From Cenococcum geophilum 1.58 (lineage: Eukaryota; Ascomycota; Dothideomycetes; Gloniales; Gloniaceae): 64,000 nucleotides of DNA. The stretch covers positions 1,431,813 to 1,495,812 of the forward strand of contig KV748197.1 of assembly GCA_001692895.1 (NCBI GenBank). Direction: 5' to 3'. The translations under genes were made by a program, and so were the position numbers. The notes under the pieces were generated by a model. It was not told the DNA's origin. It searched no databases and was given only the letters and a program-made list of their open reading frames with translations. Each line of letters opens with the position of its first letter. The first letter of the stretch is position 1. Positions 33,901 through 45,846 of the stretch are shown here, in pieces.

Positions 33901-35209
33901 CTTTTATATTTAACTCTACTGCTATTACTACGTTTTTATCTTATATAGTGGTGGTATATAGTAATATATTTAGTATTTAGGGTATTAGGTTAGGTATTAG
34001 GTAACAGCTACTAAACCTAGCTATTAGGCAGTTTAGGTTATTATAATAACAGCCTTTTTAACGGTATTTATAGCAGCGTCCTAGTTTCTAGAGTAGCTCG
34101 CGCTTTCTATTTAGGAGTTTTTATAAGAAGGTTAGTATAGAGAAATTAATATTAGCTCTGGTAGCACTTAAAGTAGTAGGCGTTAGTGGCTTAGTATATA
34201 TAGGTTTAGTAGGCCCAGAAGGCTTCTATAAAGAGGTCTTTAGGTAAGAGTTAGTAGTAGTAATCTAATTTAGTTATTATTTAATCTTCCGTAGAGCTGC
34301 TACTATATTATAAATATTATTATAGTTATAGCTAGCGGCTATATAAATAAGGTAATAAGTAACTTTTTTAAGGAGGTCCTTCTAGTCTTTAGTATTGTCT
34401 TAGGTAAGGGCTTTAGTATATTCCTAGAATTTAATATAGAATTCGTTAAATAATTTAATAGGGTTTATCTTTAGGCATGTAGTTTAGCTCAGCTAGTGGC
34501 CAATAGGTTATAGTCGCGGTATATTAGGTTAAGATTATTAAGGACTTCCTAGTAGGACTGCCACTTTTAGGGGCTATTAGTCTCCTATTAGGCAAAGAGT
34601 CTATTAAATAGTATACCCTTTATTCGCCTAATAATATAACTAATCTTAGTATCTTCCGTAGGAAAAAGGTAGGTACTCTAGGTTAGTTTCTTGCGGATTT
34701 ATATCTTTTAGTAGCTGTATTCCTTACGGTCTCCCTAAAAGACTAGGGGATTAGGGTAATATATATTAGACCCTATAGTAACAGCTTAGGTTTAATTATT
34801 GTGGCTTTTATTATTACTGCTTTAGTAGGGGTTTCTATTAGGTAAAGCTACTTAGCGCTAACCCTCCGTTAAGCGTTAAGTAGGTAAAGTTACTAAGGGC
34901 GTAGAGACCTAGGTGGCGTTATATATAGTAAAGAGGTATCTAGCGTTAATATAAATGTACTTATTAAGCTAAGATTATAGGTATTTAATTATGCCATCTT
35001 TTTTAGTAACCATAGCAATAAGTGCAATCTTAGCCTTCTTTAACTGTTAGACGTCGCGTTTAGATACGCGGAGGCATTAGGAAAATTTTTTTTGGGCTCG
35101 TTGTTGCGGTGGGTGTATATGGTCCTTAGCGATTTGCGTAAAACGCGCATTTTGCAATAAAATTACAGCATCCTATAGCAAATTGCGGCAAAATACTTAA
35201 CCACTGTGC

Positions 35210-35300
35210 GAAATGTACGAAATGTACAAAATGTACAAAATGTACAAAATGTACAAAATGTACGAAATATACGAAATGTACAAACTGTACAAATTATAAC
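35210..35300. repeat. 9-bp tandem repeat (GTACAAAAT)
   Basis: About nine copies of GTACAAAAT with GTACGAAAT variants near the left end of the DNA element. Confidence 0.9.
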
Positions 35301-35459
35301 TATATAAATTATATTATATAATACCCAGATTATTGCATATTCCTATAGATTACTATAATATTCTTTTAAATATATTTATATTATAACTATATAAAATATA
35401 AAGCTATCTACTTAGGTATTAAGGGGGAAGCCTCTTATAGAGGCTCCAAATCGTTAATT

Positions 35460-35765
35460 GGTGGTATTTATCTACCTGCCTGCCTACCTACCTACCTACC
35501 TGCCTACCTACCTACTTACCTACCTACCTACCTACCTACCTACCTGCCTGCCTACCTACCTACCTACNTACCTANNTACCTACCTATCTATCTATCTATC
35601 TATACCCACCTACCTATACCTACCTATCTATACCTACTATCTATACCTACCTGTCTATGCCTACTATCTATACCTACCTGTCTATACCTACCATCTATAC
35701 CTACCTATTTATGCCTACCGTCTGTACCTACCGTCTGTACCTATCTATCTATACTACCTCTAAAT
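35460..35765. repeat. CTAC/CTGC tetranucleotide grading into about 18-bp units
   Basis: Reverse-complement counterpart of 6090-6490: first CTACCTACCTGC tetramers, then TATCTATACCTACCTG-like longer units. Three Ns at 35568-35576. Confidence 0.9.
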
Positions 35766-35889
35766 AGTAATCGTCTGGGGTACCTCTATAGGAGGGCTTA
35801 ATTCGATTTAATTTAGTAATAGACTAATAATAAGGCTCTAGTTTAATTCGACCGATTAAATCATTTAGTATTTACTAGCTAGGTTATTT

Positions 35890-36290
35890 AAACGGTTAGC
35901 GGTTATCTAGCTCTGGCAATAGTCGTCTAGCTCTGGCGATAGTTGTCTAGCTCTAGTAATAATCATCTAGCTCTAATAACGGTTGTCTAGCTCTGGCGAC
36001 GGTTGTCTAGCTCTAGCAACGGTTGTTTAGCTCTGGCGACAGTCGTCTAGCTCTAACGATAGTCGTCTAGCTCTGGCGACGGTTATCTAGCTCTAATAAC
36101 AGTCGTCTAGCTCTAGCAACGATCGTTTAGCTCTAGCAACGGTTGTCTAGCTCTAGCGACGGTTATCTAGCTCTTACAACGATCGTCTAGCTCTAGTAAC
36201 GGTCGTCTAGCTCTAGGGACGGTTATCTAGCTCTAGGGACGGTCGTCTAGTTTTAGTAATGGTTATCTAGTTCTAGCGATAGTTATCTAC
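35890..36290. repeat. 20-bp minisatellite (GTCTAGCTCTGGCGACGGTT)
   Basis: About twenty copies in 20-bp register, reverse complement of the 5651-6040 family. The spacer 35766-35889 resembles the left element's 6041-6090 in inverse (TAAATGATTTAATCGG-type words). Confidence 0.92.
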
Positions 36291-36415
36291 TAGCTGCCAT
36301 TCTAGTGCCTCTCTAAGTAGGGAGGATATAAGAAAGGAAGGGTAAAAAATAAGGTGGCTACCTATATGTAGAGGCTATTGGGAATATAGCGGGGACCCGA
36401 TAGTAATATATCATA
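36291..36415. other. Conserved unique spacer, inverted relative to 5521-5650
   Basis: Contains TTCTAGTGCCTCTCTAAGTA, GGAAGGGTAAAAAATAAGG and GAATATAGCGGGGACCCGAT, the reverse complement of the left element's spacer. Confidence 0.8.
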
Positions 36416-37195
36416 CAGAGCTTCGTATAGAGCCTCCGTACGCAGAGCTTCGCGTAGAGCCTCGTGCAGAGCCTCTATACGTAGAGCTTTGCGCAGAGTT
36501 TCGTGTAGAGCTTTGTATAGAGCTTCGTGCAGAGCTTCGTGCAGAGTCTTAGTAGAGCTTTGTATAGAGCTTTGTGCAAAGCTTTATGTAGAGCTTCGTA
36601 TAGGGCTTCATATAGAGCTTCGTATAGAGCTTTATACAGAGCCTCTATACGCAGAGCTTCATATAGAGCTTCGTGTAGAACTTCGTGCAGAGCTTCATGC
36701 AGAGCTTCGTGCAGAACTTCGTGTAGAGCTTCGTGTAGAGCTTCGTGCAGAGCCTCTGTACGCAGAGCTTCGTGCAGAGCTTCGTGTAGAACTTCGTACA
36801 GAGCTTCGTGCAGAACTTCGTGTAGAGCTTCGTGCAGAACTTCGTGCAGAGCTTCGTGTAGAGCTTTGTGCAGAGCCTCGTGCAGAGCTTCGTGCAGAGC
36901 TTCGTGTAGAACTTCGTGCAGAGCTTCGTGCAGAACTTCGTGTAGAGCTTCGTGTAGAGCTTCGTGCAGAGCCTTGTGCAGAGCTTCGTGCAGAGCCTCT
37001 ATACGCAGAGCTTCGTGCAGAGCTTCGTGTAGAACTTCGTGCAGAGCTTTGTGTAGAACTTCGTGTAGAGCTTCGTGTAGAACTTTATATAGAGCTTTAT
37101 ATAGAGCTTCGTATAGAGCTTCGTATAGAGCTTCGTGCAGAGCTTTATATAGAGCTTTATACAGAGCTTCGTGTAGAGCTTCGTGCGGAGCTTCT
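36416..37195. repeat. 12-bp minisatellite (GCAGAGCTTCGT)
   Basis: About sixty-five copies, reverse complement of the 5028-5520 family but longer. Two overlapping frames stay open for over 220 codons solely because the unit is 12 bp and stop-free. Confidence 0.92.
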
Positions 37196-37350
37196 GCGTA
37201 TTTGTAGCAATTTACGGTAATTTACAGCAATTCGCATAGGCTACTTATAAGTAGCTGCGTATTTATAGCAATTTACACAGGCTACTTATAAGTAGCTGCG
37301 TATTTGTAGCAATTTGCATAGGCTACTTATACGTAGCTGCGTGTTTGTAG
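37195..37350. repeat. 41-bp repeats each with a 16-bp palindrome
   Basis: Three to four units beginning GCGTATTTGTAGCAATTT. Each contains GCTACTTATAAGTAGC, a perfect 16-bp palindrome (one copy has a CGT variant). Confidence 0.85.
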
Positions 37351-38021
37351 CAATTTGCTGCGAATCGCCGCAAATTGCGACTTACGCAGGTTTTGCAGAC
37401 CCCGATTTTCGCTTGCAACAACGTGCCCAAAAAAAAATTTTCCTAATAGGTTATCTTTAGTCTCTTAGTATATATTATTGGTAAGCGCCTTATAAGCTTA
37501 TACGTCTTAGATAATATCGCGATCTTAGGCAGTACGCATTTTAGCTCGTATAAGCTTTAGGTAGTAATTCTATAAAAGGCGGTAGTATTTATTAGGTTCT
37601 CGTGCTACCTTTTTTATAAATATCTCGGCGTCTTATATTTCGATTTTAATAGGTAGTAGCTTTTCTGCTTACTTATCCGTAGTTATATAGTTAATAAAGG
37701 ATAAGATATTATTAATGTCTACCTTATTAAGGTCGTTATAATCTTTTAAGCTACTAGGCTTCCCTTTAGGGGTTAAGGCTAGGGCTAATAAGTTAAATTC
37801 TCCTAGGGTTAATTGACGTCGTAGGTTAAGTATAGGTATTAGATTATTGTTTAAGTTTAATATAGTAGCTAGTAAGGAATATTATCTTACTATTATGGGT
37901 TCCTTAGAAGTATAGAGTAGGGTAACTTATAAATACGCTGCTTTTAGCAGCGCCTGCAGTATTATAGAGATATAGAATTAGTTGTAGGCTAAGTATTAGT
38001 AGTAAAAAAGGCGCAACGTAA

Positions 38022-38214
38022 TGTTATAAGACGGGGGCAGTGGCTATAAAGTGTATGTATTTAAGGAGTCTACAAGACGTTACGCGATCGATCGTAAGGG
38101 TCGAGGGCGTAAGGAGGTAATATACCTACGCGTAGCTGACATAAGCTATACGCGGGGTGTACGTAAGAGCACGGGGTTCTCCTATAAAGACCCCTGCGGT
38201 AGGGTTCCATAACA
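38022..38214 (-). repeat. Gypsy-3 5' LTR
   Basis: 193 bp TGTTATAAG...CCATAACA, less mutated than its partner. Confidence 0.94.
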
Positions 38215-39337
38215 GGAACTAAGAAGATAATTACTATAAAAGGGCTTTAAGAGCTTAATAATCTAGTATATAACTAAATAAAACAATATATTAGTTTACT
38301 AGTAATTAATAGTGGTAGAGAGTTTGGTATTAAGGAGCTTATTAACTATACTAAATTAGTGGGTATAAATATACTATATATAGCTTCCTATACCTCTAAG
38401 CAGAACGGAATACCTAAATATATTAGTGACATTATATTAGGTTTAGCTAGATTAATAACAATTAAGGCTAATCTACTAGAATGCCTATGGGATAGAGCTT
38501 ATAAAATAGCAATTTGGATTTAGAATAGAATACCTTATAAAAAAGAGACCAGATTACCGTTTTAAATTAATGCTAAGTACTATAACTAGCTATTCGAAAT
38601 ATGCATACCAAATATATTATATTTATAACGTTATAGTATAACTGCCTATGTGTATATTAAAGATCCAAAGAGTATATAGTTAAGGAAGCTAGCCTTATAA
38701 GCTAAAAAAGGACATCTAGTTAGTTATAAAGATAATAATAGTTATATCTATCGTGTTTAGATACTAACTAAGAATAGGATTATATAATTACGCGATATAA
38801 TATTTAATAAGGCTCTAGATCTACCCATCGCTATATTAAAGGATAAGCTTATTATATAGGAGCTAGAGCTAAAACTACTACTAGAATCATAAGGTTTAAC
38901 TACTATTATAGTTACTATAGTTACCTATCCTGCTATAAAAGTACTAGAAGAAAAGGAACACTATATATAAAAACTAAAATGACCCTATACTCCTAACTTA
39001 GTACTAAAAGGACTAGGCCTAAGAGGGGTAATATTATAGTCGTCTCCCTTACTAGAACTAGGTCCGTTAATATAGTTAAATTAATTACTAAGTTAGAGCC
39101 CCTTAATAGGACTTTTTAGCGTTAGCACTAGTCTTAAAGAAGACGGTTAATCTATATAGAGATATGTGACGATACGCTACTATATTTTAAATAACTAATA
39201 TATCTACTATAAAAGATATAGCTAAGGCGCTATAAGCCTTTAAGAAGGTAGCTGAGTAATTAACTACTAACTCACTCCTAGTGAGTAGGGAGAGTATAAT
39301 ACCGATAATTACTTAAAGTGATAATAAGGGCTATAAC
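38215..39337 (+). pseudogene. Copia-2 integrase, continued
   Basis: Resumes after Gypsy-3 with GREFGIKELINYTKLVGINI near 38310-38370 and YTSKQNGIPKYISD near 38390-38430. LLECLWDRAYKIAIWI-NRIPYKK follows at 38470-38545. This is the copia integrase core after the second catalytic Asp, including the Glu of KQNG. The frame is mostly open until about 38980. Confidence 0.85.
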
Positions 39338-39520
39338 TGTTGGGAATATAGGCAAGTTGCCATTCACGCGAGGTAAGTTGCCGTCACGTATCGCCGAGGC
39401 ACTAGCGTGGCGAGGAACCCTAAGCTCCTCGCCCTTCCTTAAGCAAGAGAAAAAAAAGAATAATAATTATTATACTACCTATAACTTATAGATACGTAAT
39501 ATTACCTTATATTACTAACA
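39338..39520 (+). repeat. Copia-3a 5' LTR
   Basis: 183 bp, TGTTGGG...CTAACA. About 32 bp shorter than the Copia-3b LTRs (215 bp), mainly because it has fewer copies of the GCAAGTTGCC-containing subrepeat. Confidence 0.85.
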
Positions 39521-39626
39521 CTAATTAGTAGTTAACTTTACTATTATACTATAAAATAGCTAGGTATTCTACCAAGAAGAGATAAACCACTATATTAGTA
39601 CTACTTGTGCTAAAGGAAGCTATCCT

Positions 39627-39799
39627 TTAAGGTTAGAACTGGTCCTAAACCTTAAATAAAACTCTTCCACAAATCTAAGGATCTAAAGGCTAGAACTAGT
39701 CCTAAGCCTTTTCTAGATTATAGATTCTTGCGTTTATTACGCAGAATAACACGCTTTATAAGTCTTCGCGATTTAAGGCTAGAACTGGTCCTAAGCCCT
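39627..39799 (+). repeat. Three near-palindromic 25-bp motifs in the Copia-3a leader
   Basis: Copies at about 39627-39655, 39685-39710 and 39774-39799 with core AAGGCTAGAACTAGTCCTAA. Each can fold on itself. The same three occur in Copia-3b near 56380-56550. They lie between LTR and gag, where packaging or dimerisation signals usually sit. Confidence 0.75.
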
Positions 39800-39870
39800 A
39801 TAATTATAAATATATGTTATAAATGCATACTAAACAACGAACGCGTACCAAACGATAATCCCTACCCTAA

Positions 39871-40524
39871 TAATACTTCCCTCCCCCCGAAAATATGGCT
39901 ACGCCTACCTTAAACGACTAGGAAGACTCCTTACTACTAGGGGTAACTTTATATACGAAACTTATTAATAAAAATTGGGACGAATTTACTATTAATATAA
40001 TAACTTATACCGTAAAATAAGTTAACGGCTTTTTTTTACACTGTATTATATTCTACCAAAGTAAATACTATACTAATTTATAGCTATAGGAATATTTTAG
40101 GGAAGATTTTATAGGATGGACCGCTAACACCTAGGCACTTAGTAATGTTAATATTATTTAGGATTTTTAAGACTTCCTTTATAAGAATGGGGTATATATT
40201 ACTAAAAATAGTAACCTAATTACTAGTAATATCTAGTCCGTTATTATTAGTATAGAAGAACTAGTATAGACGGAAGCTAAAATTATACGTTAACTACGGA
40301 AACCTAGAACCAACCTATATTCTTTAAAAGGTAACTTTAATTTAAAACGAAACCCCTAAAACGCTACTATCCTACCTAAAGGTGCTTTCCTACCTAGAGG
40401 AGCTCTCCTACCTAGAGGTACTCTTCCTCCACCTCTACTACCTTTAGCTTCTCTACCCCAGCTAACTGGTAAGCCTTTACTATAAAAAGTTACAAATCTA
40501 ATAAAGGTATATTTGGACGAGGAG
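39871..40524 (+). pseudogene. Copia-3a gag, 5' part
   Basis: Frame opens MATPTLND near 39893 and reads DSLLLGVTLYTKLINKNWDE, then a Pro/Leu-rich tract with LPRGALLPRG-type repeats at 40370-40450. It is cut within VYLDEE at 40524 by Gypsy-2 and resumes at 54176 with KRFKGELYN. Stops replace Gln and Trp codons. Confidence 0.75.
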
Positions 40525-40944
40525 TGTTATAGACACTTTGAGTACAATGTTATAACTACTTAGAGAAGAGTTAAAAGAAGCTAGTTAGTTAATTTAGGTA
40601 CGGGCCAGGATAAAACCGGTAGAGCTATATAACGAAGAATAGTAACCAAAGTTATATAACGTTGTATGTAGTATACGCAAAGTATGAAGGGAATGTATAT
40701 ATAATACGTATAACACGTACCTTACGTATAAAGGGGATTTCTTAGGAATACGGTTGTGTATTTAAAGGACCACAGTCCCTACCTAGATAGTTTCCTCCTT
40801 TATAGTAAATCTTAGAATATAATTAGAGTTAATCTATTAGGTAACTACTCCACTAGTTATTATTACGTTGTTAACTTCTTATTTACCTATATACCTAGCC
40901 CATTAATAAGTCCACCGTAGTTCCTACTATAAGGCTTTATTATA
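40525..40944 (+). repeat. Gypsy-2 5' LTR
   Basis: 420 bp, TGTTATAG...ATTATA. Partner 53751-54170. Confidence 0.92.
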
Positions 40945-40986
40945 TATTTACTACTAAGGTTATAGTATTAATAAAGTTAAACAACA

Positions 40987-42860
40987 TGCTACTAAAAGCA
41001 GCTACTATAACGCCATTGACGGCGGCAACTACTTTAAGGTTAGGGAATAACACCAGTATAGTAGACACTAACTTATAGTAACCTATAACGGTTAAATAAT
41101 TATAAGAGATAGTTAACTAGCTAATAGAAAATAATATAACGCTGGAAAATAGGATTAACGGGATAGGAGCAGTAAAGATTAAGTTACTATTAATTAAAAG
41201 ATACTTAGAAAAAAGATTAAAACTTAAAGGATTCCTTACGCAAATACACTTTAAGGTTATATAAGAAGGAGTAAAGTTGCTAATACCTATGGATTAAATA
41301 GTATACGCGGGACTCTTCCTGTCGGGGAGGGCACTTAAGTAGTTTAAGCCTTACCTTACGGAAATATAAGCAAATGGAATAACGACTACTAATTAGGAGG
41401 TGTGGTTTATATTTATAAGCTAGGAAGGGTTTATAGAGCGACTTATATAAATATTTAGAGACCTAGAGGCAGTAACTATAGTAAAAAAAAAACTTTAAGA
41501 CATTACGTAACGAACCTTAGCAATTAAGTATATAACGCAGTTCCAGACGTTAGTGATATAAGTTAAGTAGAATAATAAGGCGCTTATGGCATAGTATAAG
41601 TAAGGACTTAAGGCTAAAGTCTAGGACGTAATTATCCTAATAGAAGATGCGGAAACCCTAAGGGAACTAATAGATTAAGTAATTAAGATTAATAATTAGA
41701 TCTACCAAAGGGAGTAGGCTAAGAGAGGCTAGAATAGAGTTCTATAGTTATATAAGGCGCAGAATACGCAATAACTAAAGCTAAGTTAAAAACTATGGTA
41801 TAGCGCAGAGCCAATAGACCTAAGTAGTACTAAAAAATTTAGGAAATGGAATAAAAAATTATGGAAACCTAGAGGATAAAGATTAAGTAACTAAAGGTCT
41901 AAGGAGCAGAGGCCAAATTAGGGATCTTAATAGCAGAAGACGTTTAGGCGGACTCTATAGTAAGAAAAATGGTTTAAAAAAGGAGCTTATATAAATTATA
42001 GAAAATAGGGTTATTATATTAAAGACTATAGAAGTGGTTAGAGTTACTATATAGTAAAAGGAATAAGACTAGTAGACGATATATACGTATAGAGGGATAA
42101 TAATATACTACGAGGAACAAAAGAATGTTTAATTAAAAGTTTTGCGTTTTATTATAATAACATATACTAAATTTATAAGGACGCTAAGTATGGCGCAAGC
42201 TATTAGCTATAAGAGCTATAATTAGTAGAATATAGAGGAACTAATAAACCAGTTTGTAGATTGGATATTAAAGATGATAAATTTAATATAGGCGAAACAT
42301 TCTATAATAATAAGGCAATAAGGGTAGCTTATTAGGAGTATATAGACCTTAGAGATGTTATATAAGAGGTAGAGAATAATTCCACTATAGAATAGAAAAT
42401 ATTAGTAAAGATCAAGACCCTACTAAATATAATATCTATCGCTTTATAAGACGCAAAAGAAGTAGAATAGTAAGCTACTTTGGCACTTAATAAAGGCAAA
42501 AGGCTAGGGACTTAAGATTCTTAAAATAAGATGCAAGACGACTAAAATTCTTAAGACGAGATAAGGCAAGCTTAAGGACCTATAACGGACGATAACCAAT
42601 AGAGTAGAGTAATAGCTTAGTTTAGTAATATACAAATAAGCTTAAAACGAAGTTTCCTAAAAATATAAGACTCTTAAGACAAGATAAGTGAGATTTAAGA
42701 CTCTTAAGATAAGATAAGAATACTAGTAAAGCCTAGTTAGACTAAGGCTAGAGTAAAGCTTAAGATAGAAGCGAGCTTAGGATTAAGAATCTTATAGGAC
42801 CAAGATTTTAGCAATAGAATAAGGACTATTAAAGAAATTACAAGTAAGGCTTAGCAATAG
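40987..42860 (+). pseudogene. Gypsy-2 gag
   Basis: ATG at 40987 (ATGCTACTAAAAGCAGC, counterpart of the Gypsy-1 start). The zinc knuckle at about 41988-42029 again has Tyr at every Cys and His position. The region 42240-42380 differs from Gypsy-1. Confidence 0.75.
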
Positions 42861-45846
42861 GATTAAAATGCTAATACCAAGATTAAGAAGTAAGAAAACT
42901 TTAAGGATTTATCTATAAGACGCAAACTAAAAGAAACCATAGAAGAGTTTAGATAAAGAATTATCGTATAGCAAAAACAGAAACTAGATAAGAGATCTAG
43001 TATATTAGGACGTATAAGGGATAGGGCACCTATATAAAGAATTACTAATAGGCCTAGGGTAGGCACACTAAGAGCTAAGTGGCTTACTAAACTGGAAGAT
43101 ATAAAGGATCTAGGAATCCCTACTAGGTTTAAAAAACAATATATAAAAGGCTATTACAATATAGTAATAAAAAGATACTTCCTTACAGACAAGCTGTATA
43201 TACTCTAGCAGCTATACTAAAAGTAGTATAGGCAAAGGTATAACGATAAGTAGGAAGATTTCTATATATAGTTAGATAAATAAGTTATCTAAAACCACCT
43301 AATTATAGAGAAGGCTATAACTTATATTAAAGGAGCCTTAATTATAATATTAAAGGATCTAGAGGAATAATTAGAGGACTAGAGAAGCAAAAAACGTATC
43401 TTAGTACCTATAAATAAAGTTATAATATTTAGATTAATACGGTAGAGGTTTAAACTTAAAAATAAAGACGAGTTAAGAGTTAACCTAAAGTACCTAGTAT
43501 ACTATACGCTATTATAGATTGTATGCGTGGATAATATATATAAAATGTATAAGAATCCAAAAGAAAAGAATTGGAAATACTCTATAAGAATATATTAGGC
43601 GCCAGATAAGCGATAGTATAGAAATACTAAGTATATACACAGCTAGTATCTAATAGAAGTTTAAGAGTTAGGAAACTTAATACTTTAACCAAAAAGATTT
43701 CTTACGGAAGAATGCTTAGATAGATAATAGTAGTAGGAATGCCTAGAGAATATATATCTATAGTATATTAAGAATAAAAAGCGAACTAGGCATTGGCCAA
43801 AAAGTAAGCTAAATGCATAAGAATTAAGTAGCTAATAGTTAGGAAAAGTAAAGGCCTATAGAACTAGAGGGAGCTAGTAGTAAAGCCTTAGACCCTTAAA
43901 GGAATTTAAGGACAATACCTAAATTTATAAATTAAGTAGTAAGATTAGCAGTTTAAAGCGCTAATAAATAGTAGAGTAACGCGGAACTATATCTTACTAG
44001 TAGCAGTTAAAAGAATAGAATTACCGTATAGACAGAAGGAGCAACCTTACTTATTAGTTATGATTTTAGGAGATCTAATAGCCTATAGAGGAGGGATTAT
44101 TAACCTTAAAATAGGACCTATTTAAATAACCATTAAAGAAAAACAAATTAAGATATCTTTTAATATCCTACTATTAGGACGGGATAAGGCAGTATTAAAA
44201 ATGCCTTAGTTATAGGAATATAACCTAAGGATTAATTAGATTATAGATTAGGTTAATATTAGAGATACTTAACGCCATAAAATATAATAGCAAACTAAGT
44301 TAGTATAGTACTAAGTCGGAGTAATATATAAAGAGACTAAGCGAAGCTTAAGTTATATACTAAAGAGATACTATAAGTATAGTAAGAAACTATAAAGCCT
44401 AAAAAGTAAAAAGCTAGTAGATTATATAGTATGGGACTATAAAATAGAGTTAGAACTAAAAATAAGTCTAAGGTTCTTCCTAACCTATAAGCTTATAGAA
44501 GAAGAGTCTAAAGTACTTAAAGAGTTTATCTAAGAAAACCTATAAAAGGGATATATTAGACTATCGCAGTTATTAATAGGTTATCCAGTACTATTTATAC
44601 TAAAGAAAAATAAAAAACTTAGGTTATACATTAACTATAGATAGTTAAATAGCATCACTTAAAAGGATAGGTATTCTTTACCCTTAATTAGCAAAATCTA
44701 AGACCAGATAGGTAATGCGTAAATCTTTACAAAAATAGATCTAAGATAGGTATACTATTAGATTAGAATTAAGGAAGGCAATAAATAGAAGGCAGCCTTT
44801 AGGTTAAAAGAGGGACTATATAAGCCATTAGTTATATAATTTAAATTAATAAATACACCTATAACATTTTAGAAAAGAATTAATAGTATATTAAGAGAAC
44901 ACCTTAATAAGTTTATTATAGCATACCTTAACAATATTATTATCTACTTAATAACTAAGGAAGAATACGGGGAATACGTTAAATGGGTTTTAAAAAGACT
45001 ATAAAAAGAACAGATGCTAGTAGCAATTAAGAAATATAAGTTCTTTACTAGGAAGACTAATTTCGTTAAATTTATTATTAAACTAGGTCATATTAGTATA
45101 GACCTAAAGAAGATTAAAGCTATAGTAAGTTAGCAAGAACCAGAGAATATAACACAGTTAAGGTTATTCTTAAGGTTTTGCAACTACTATAAAAGGTTTA
45201 TAGTATAGTAGTTAAAAAATATTAAACCATTTACCAGGCTTATAAAGAAAGAGAAATTATAGGCATAGGGAAATAAGTAAAGGAAGTTATTTAAAGAACT
45301 TAAGGAGTTATTTACCTAAAAGCCAATCCTTAAAATTTACCAATTAGGACTAGATACGGTTGTGGAAACAGATATATTAGACTATACACTAGAAGTATAC
45401 TTACTATAGAAGCACTAGGACGCATAGCATCTAGTATTATACTATAGTAGAAAGATAATACCACTAAAGTTAAACTATAACGTTTATAATAAGGAGTTAT
45501 TAAATATAGTTACAGCACTTAAGGAATAGAGAGCATTCTTATAAGGCGTAGAAAAACTATTTATAGTTAAAATGGATTATAAGAACCTAACGGGGTTTCT
45601 AATAATAAAAGAACTTAACTAGAGATAGGTTAGTTGGGTAGAGATGCTTATAGAATACTATTTTAAGATTTAATATACTAAAGGAACTAAAAATATAAGA
45701 GTAGATATACTTAGCAGAAAAGCTAAACTATAAAATAATAAGAAGCTATTAGGAGTAATACTACGCAGAAATAAGGATAGATAGATTAAATATAACTACT
45801 CTAAATTAGTAGCAACTTAAGAGGATAACAAATTAGAAAAAGTCTA
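42861..45846 (+). pseudogene. Gypsy-2 pol, first part (PR-RT-RNase H)
   Basis: Parallel to Gypsy-1. Protease region near 43960-44230, RT with YLNN at 44924-44935 (both Asp lost). RNase H near 45355-45700, ending GTKNIRVDILSRKA. The frame is interrupted within integrase by the LINE at TTAGAAAAAGTCTA. Confidence 0.85.

Larger units (their letters stand above)
35080..37443. mobile_element. TA-flanked non-autonomous DNA element packed with minisatellites
   Basis: 2364 bp with about 28-bp terminal inverted repeats: GGAAAATTTTTTTTGGGCTC at the left, and a reverse complement at the right differing by one T and one base. TA flanks both sides (35078-35079 and 37444-37445), the duplication expected of Tc1/mariner/pogo-class transposases. 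No coding potential beyond repeat artefacts. It holds five tandem arrays, three of them in the reverse of the order in the 4377-6799 element. It sits in Gypsy-3 and so is younger than that insertion. Confidence 0.85.
33901..38021 (-). pseudogene. Gypsy-3 gag and leader, split by the minisatellite DNA element
   Basis: Minus strand, in two parts: 38021-37446 and 35077-33901. A knuckle-like CYKY...CYYNNLNC sits near 34040-34090, with some ligands lost. When 35080-37443 and one TA are removed, the sequence either side joins without loss. The frame is too degraded to prove which is used. Confidence 0.55.
29438..38214 (-). mobile_element. Full-length Ty3/gypsy element (Gypsy-3), carrying a nested DNA element
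   Basis: 8777 bp including a 2364-bp insert. Two 193-bp LTRs, flanked by AGAAC (29433-29437) and GGAAC (38215-38219), one transition apart. Minus-strand order from right: gag, protease, RT, RNase H, integrase. Different family from Gypsy-1/2; no chromodomain seen. Confidence 0.94.
27450..39337 (+). mobile_element. Ty1/copia element (Copia-2), split by Gypsy-3 and cut by Copia-3a
   Basis: Plus-strand element in two visible pieces, 27450-29437 and 38215-39337. Between them lies Gypsy-3 with target duplication AGAAC/GGAAC. The integrase frame resumes across the gap. The right end is cut at 39337 by Copia-3a, so RT, RNase H and the 3' LTR would lie beyond 64000. Confidence 0.88.

Noticed and set aside
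36489-37220. Two long overlapping repetitive open frames (over 220 codons) in the 12-bp array
   Set aside because: Both stay open only because a 12-bp stop-free unit keeps the frame. No start context, no homology, and the mirror array gives the same artefact.
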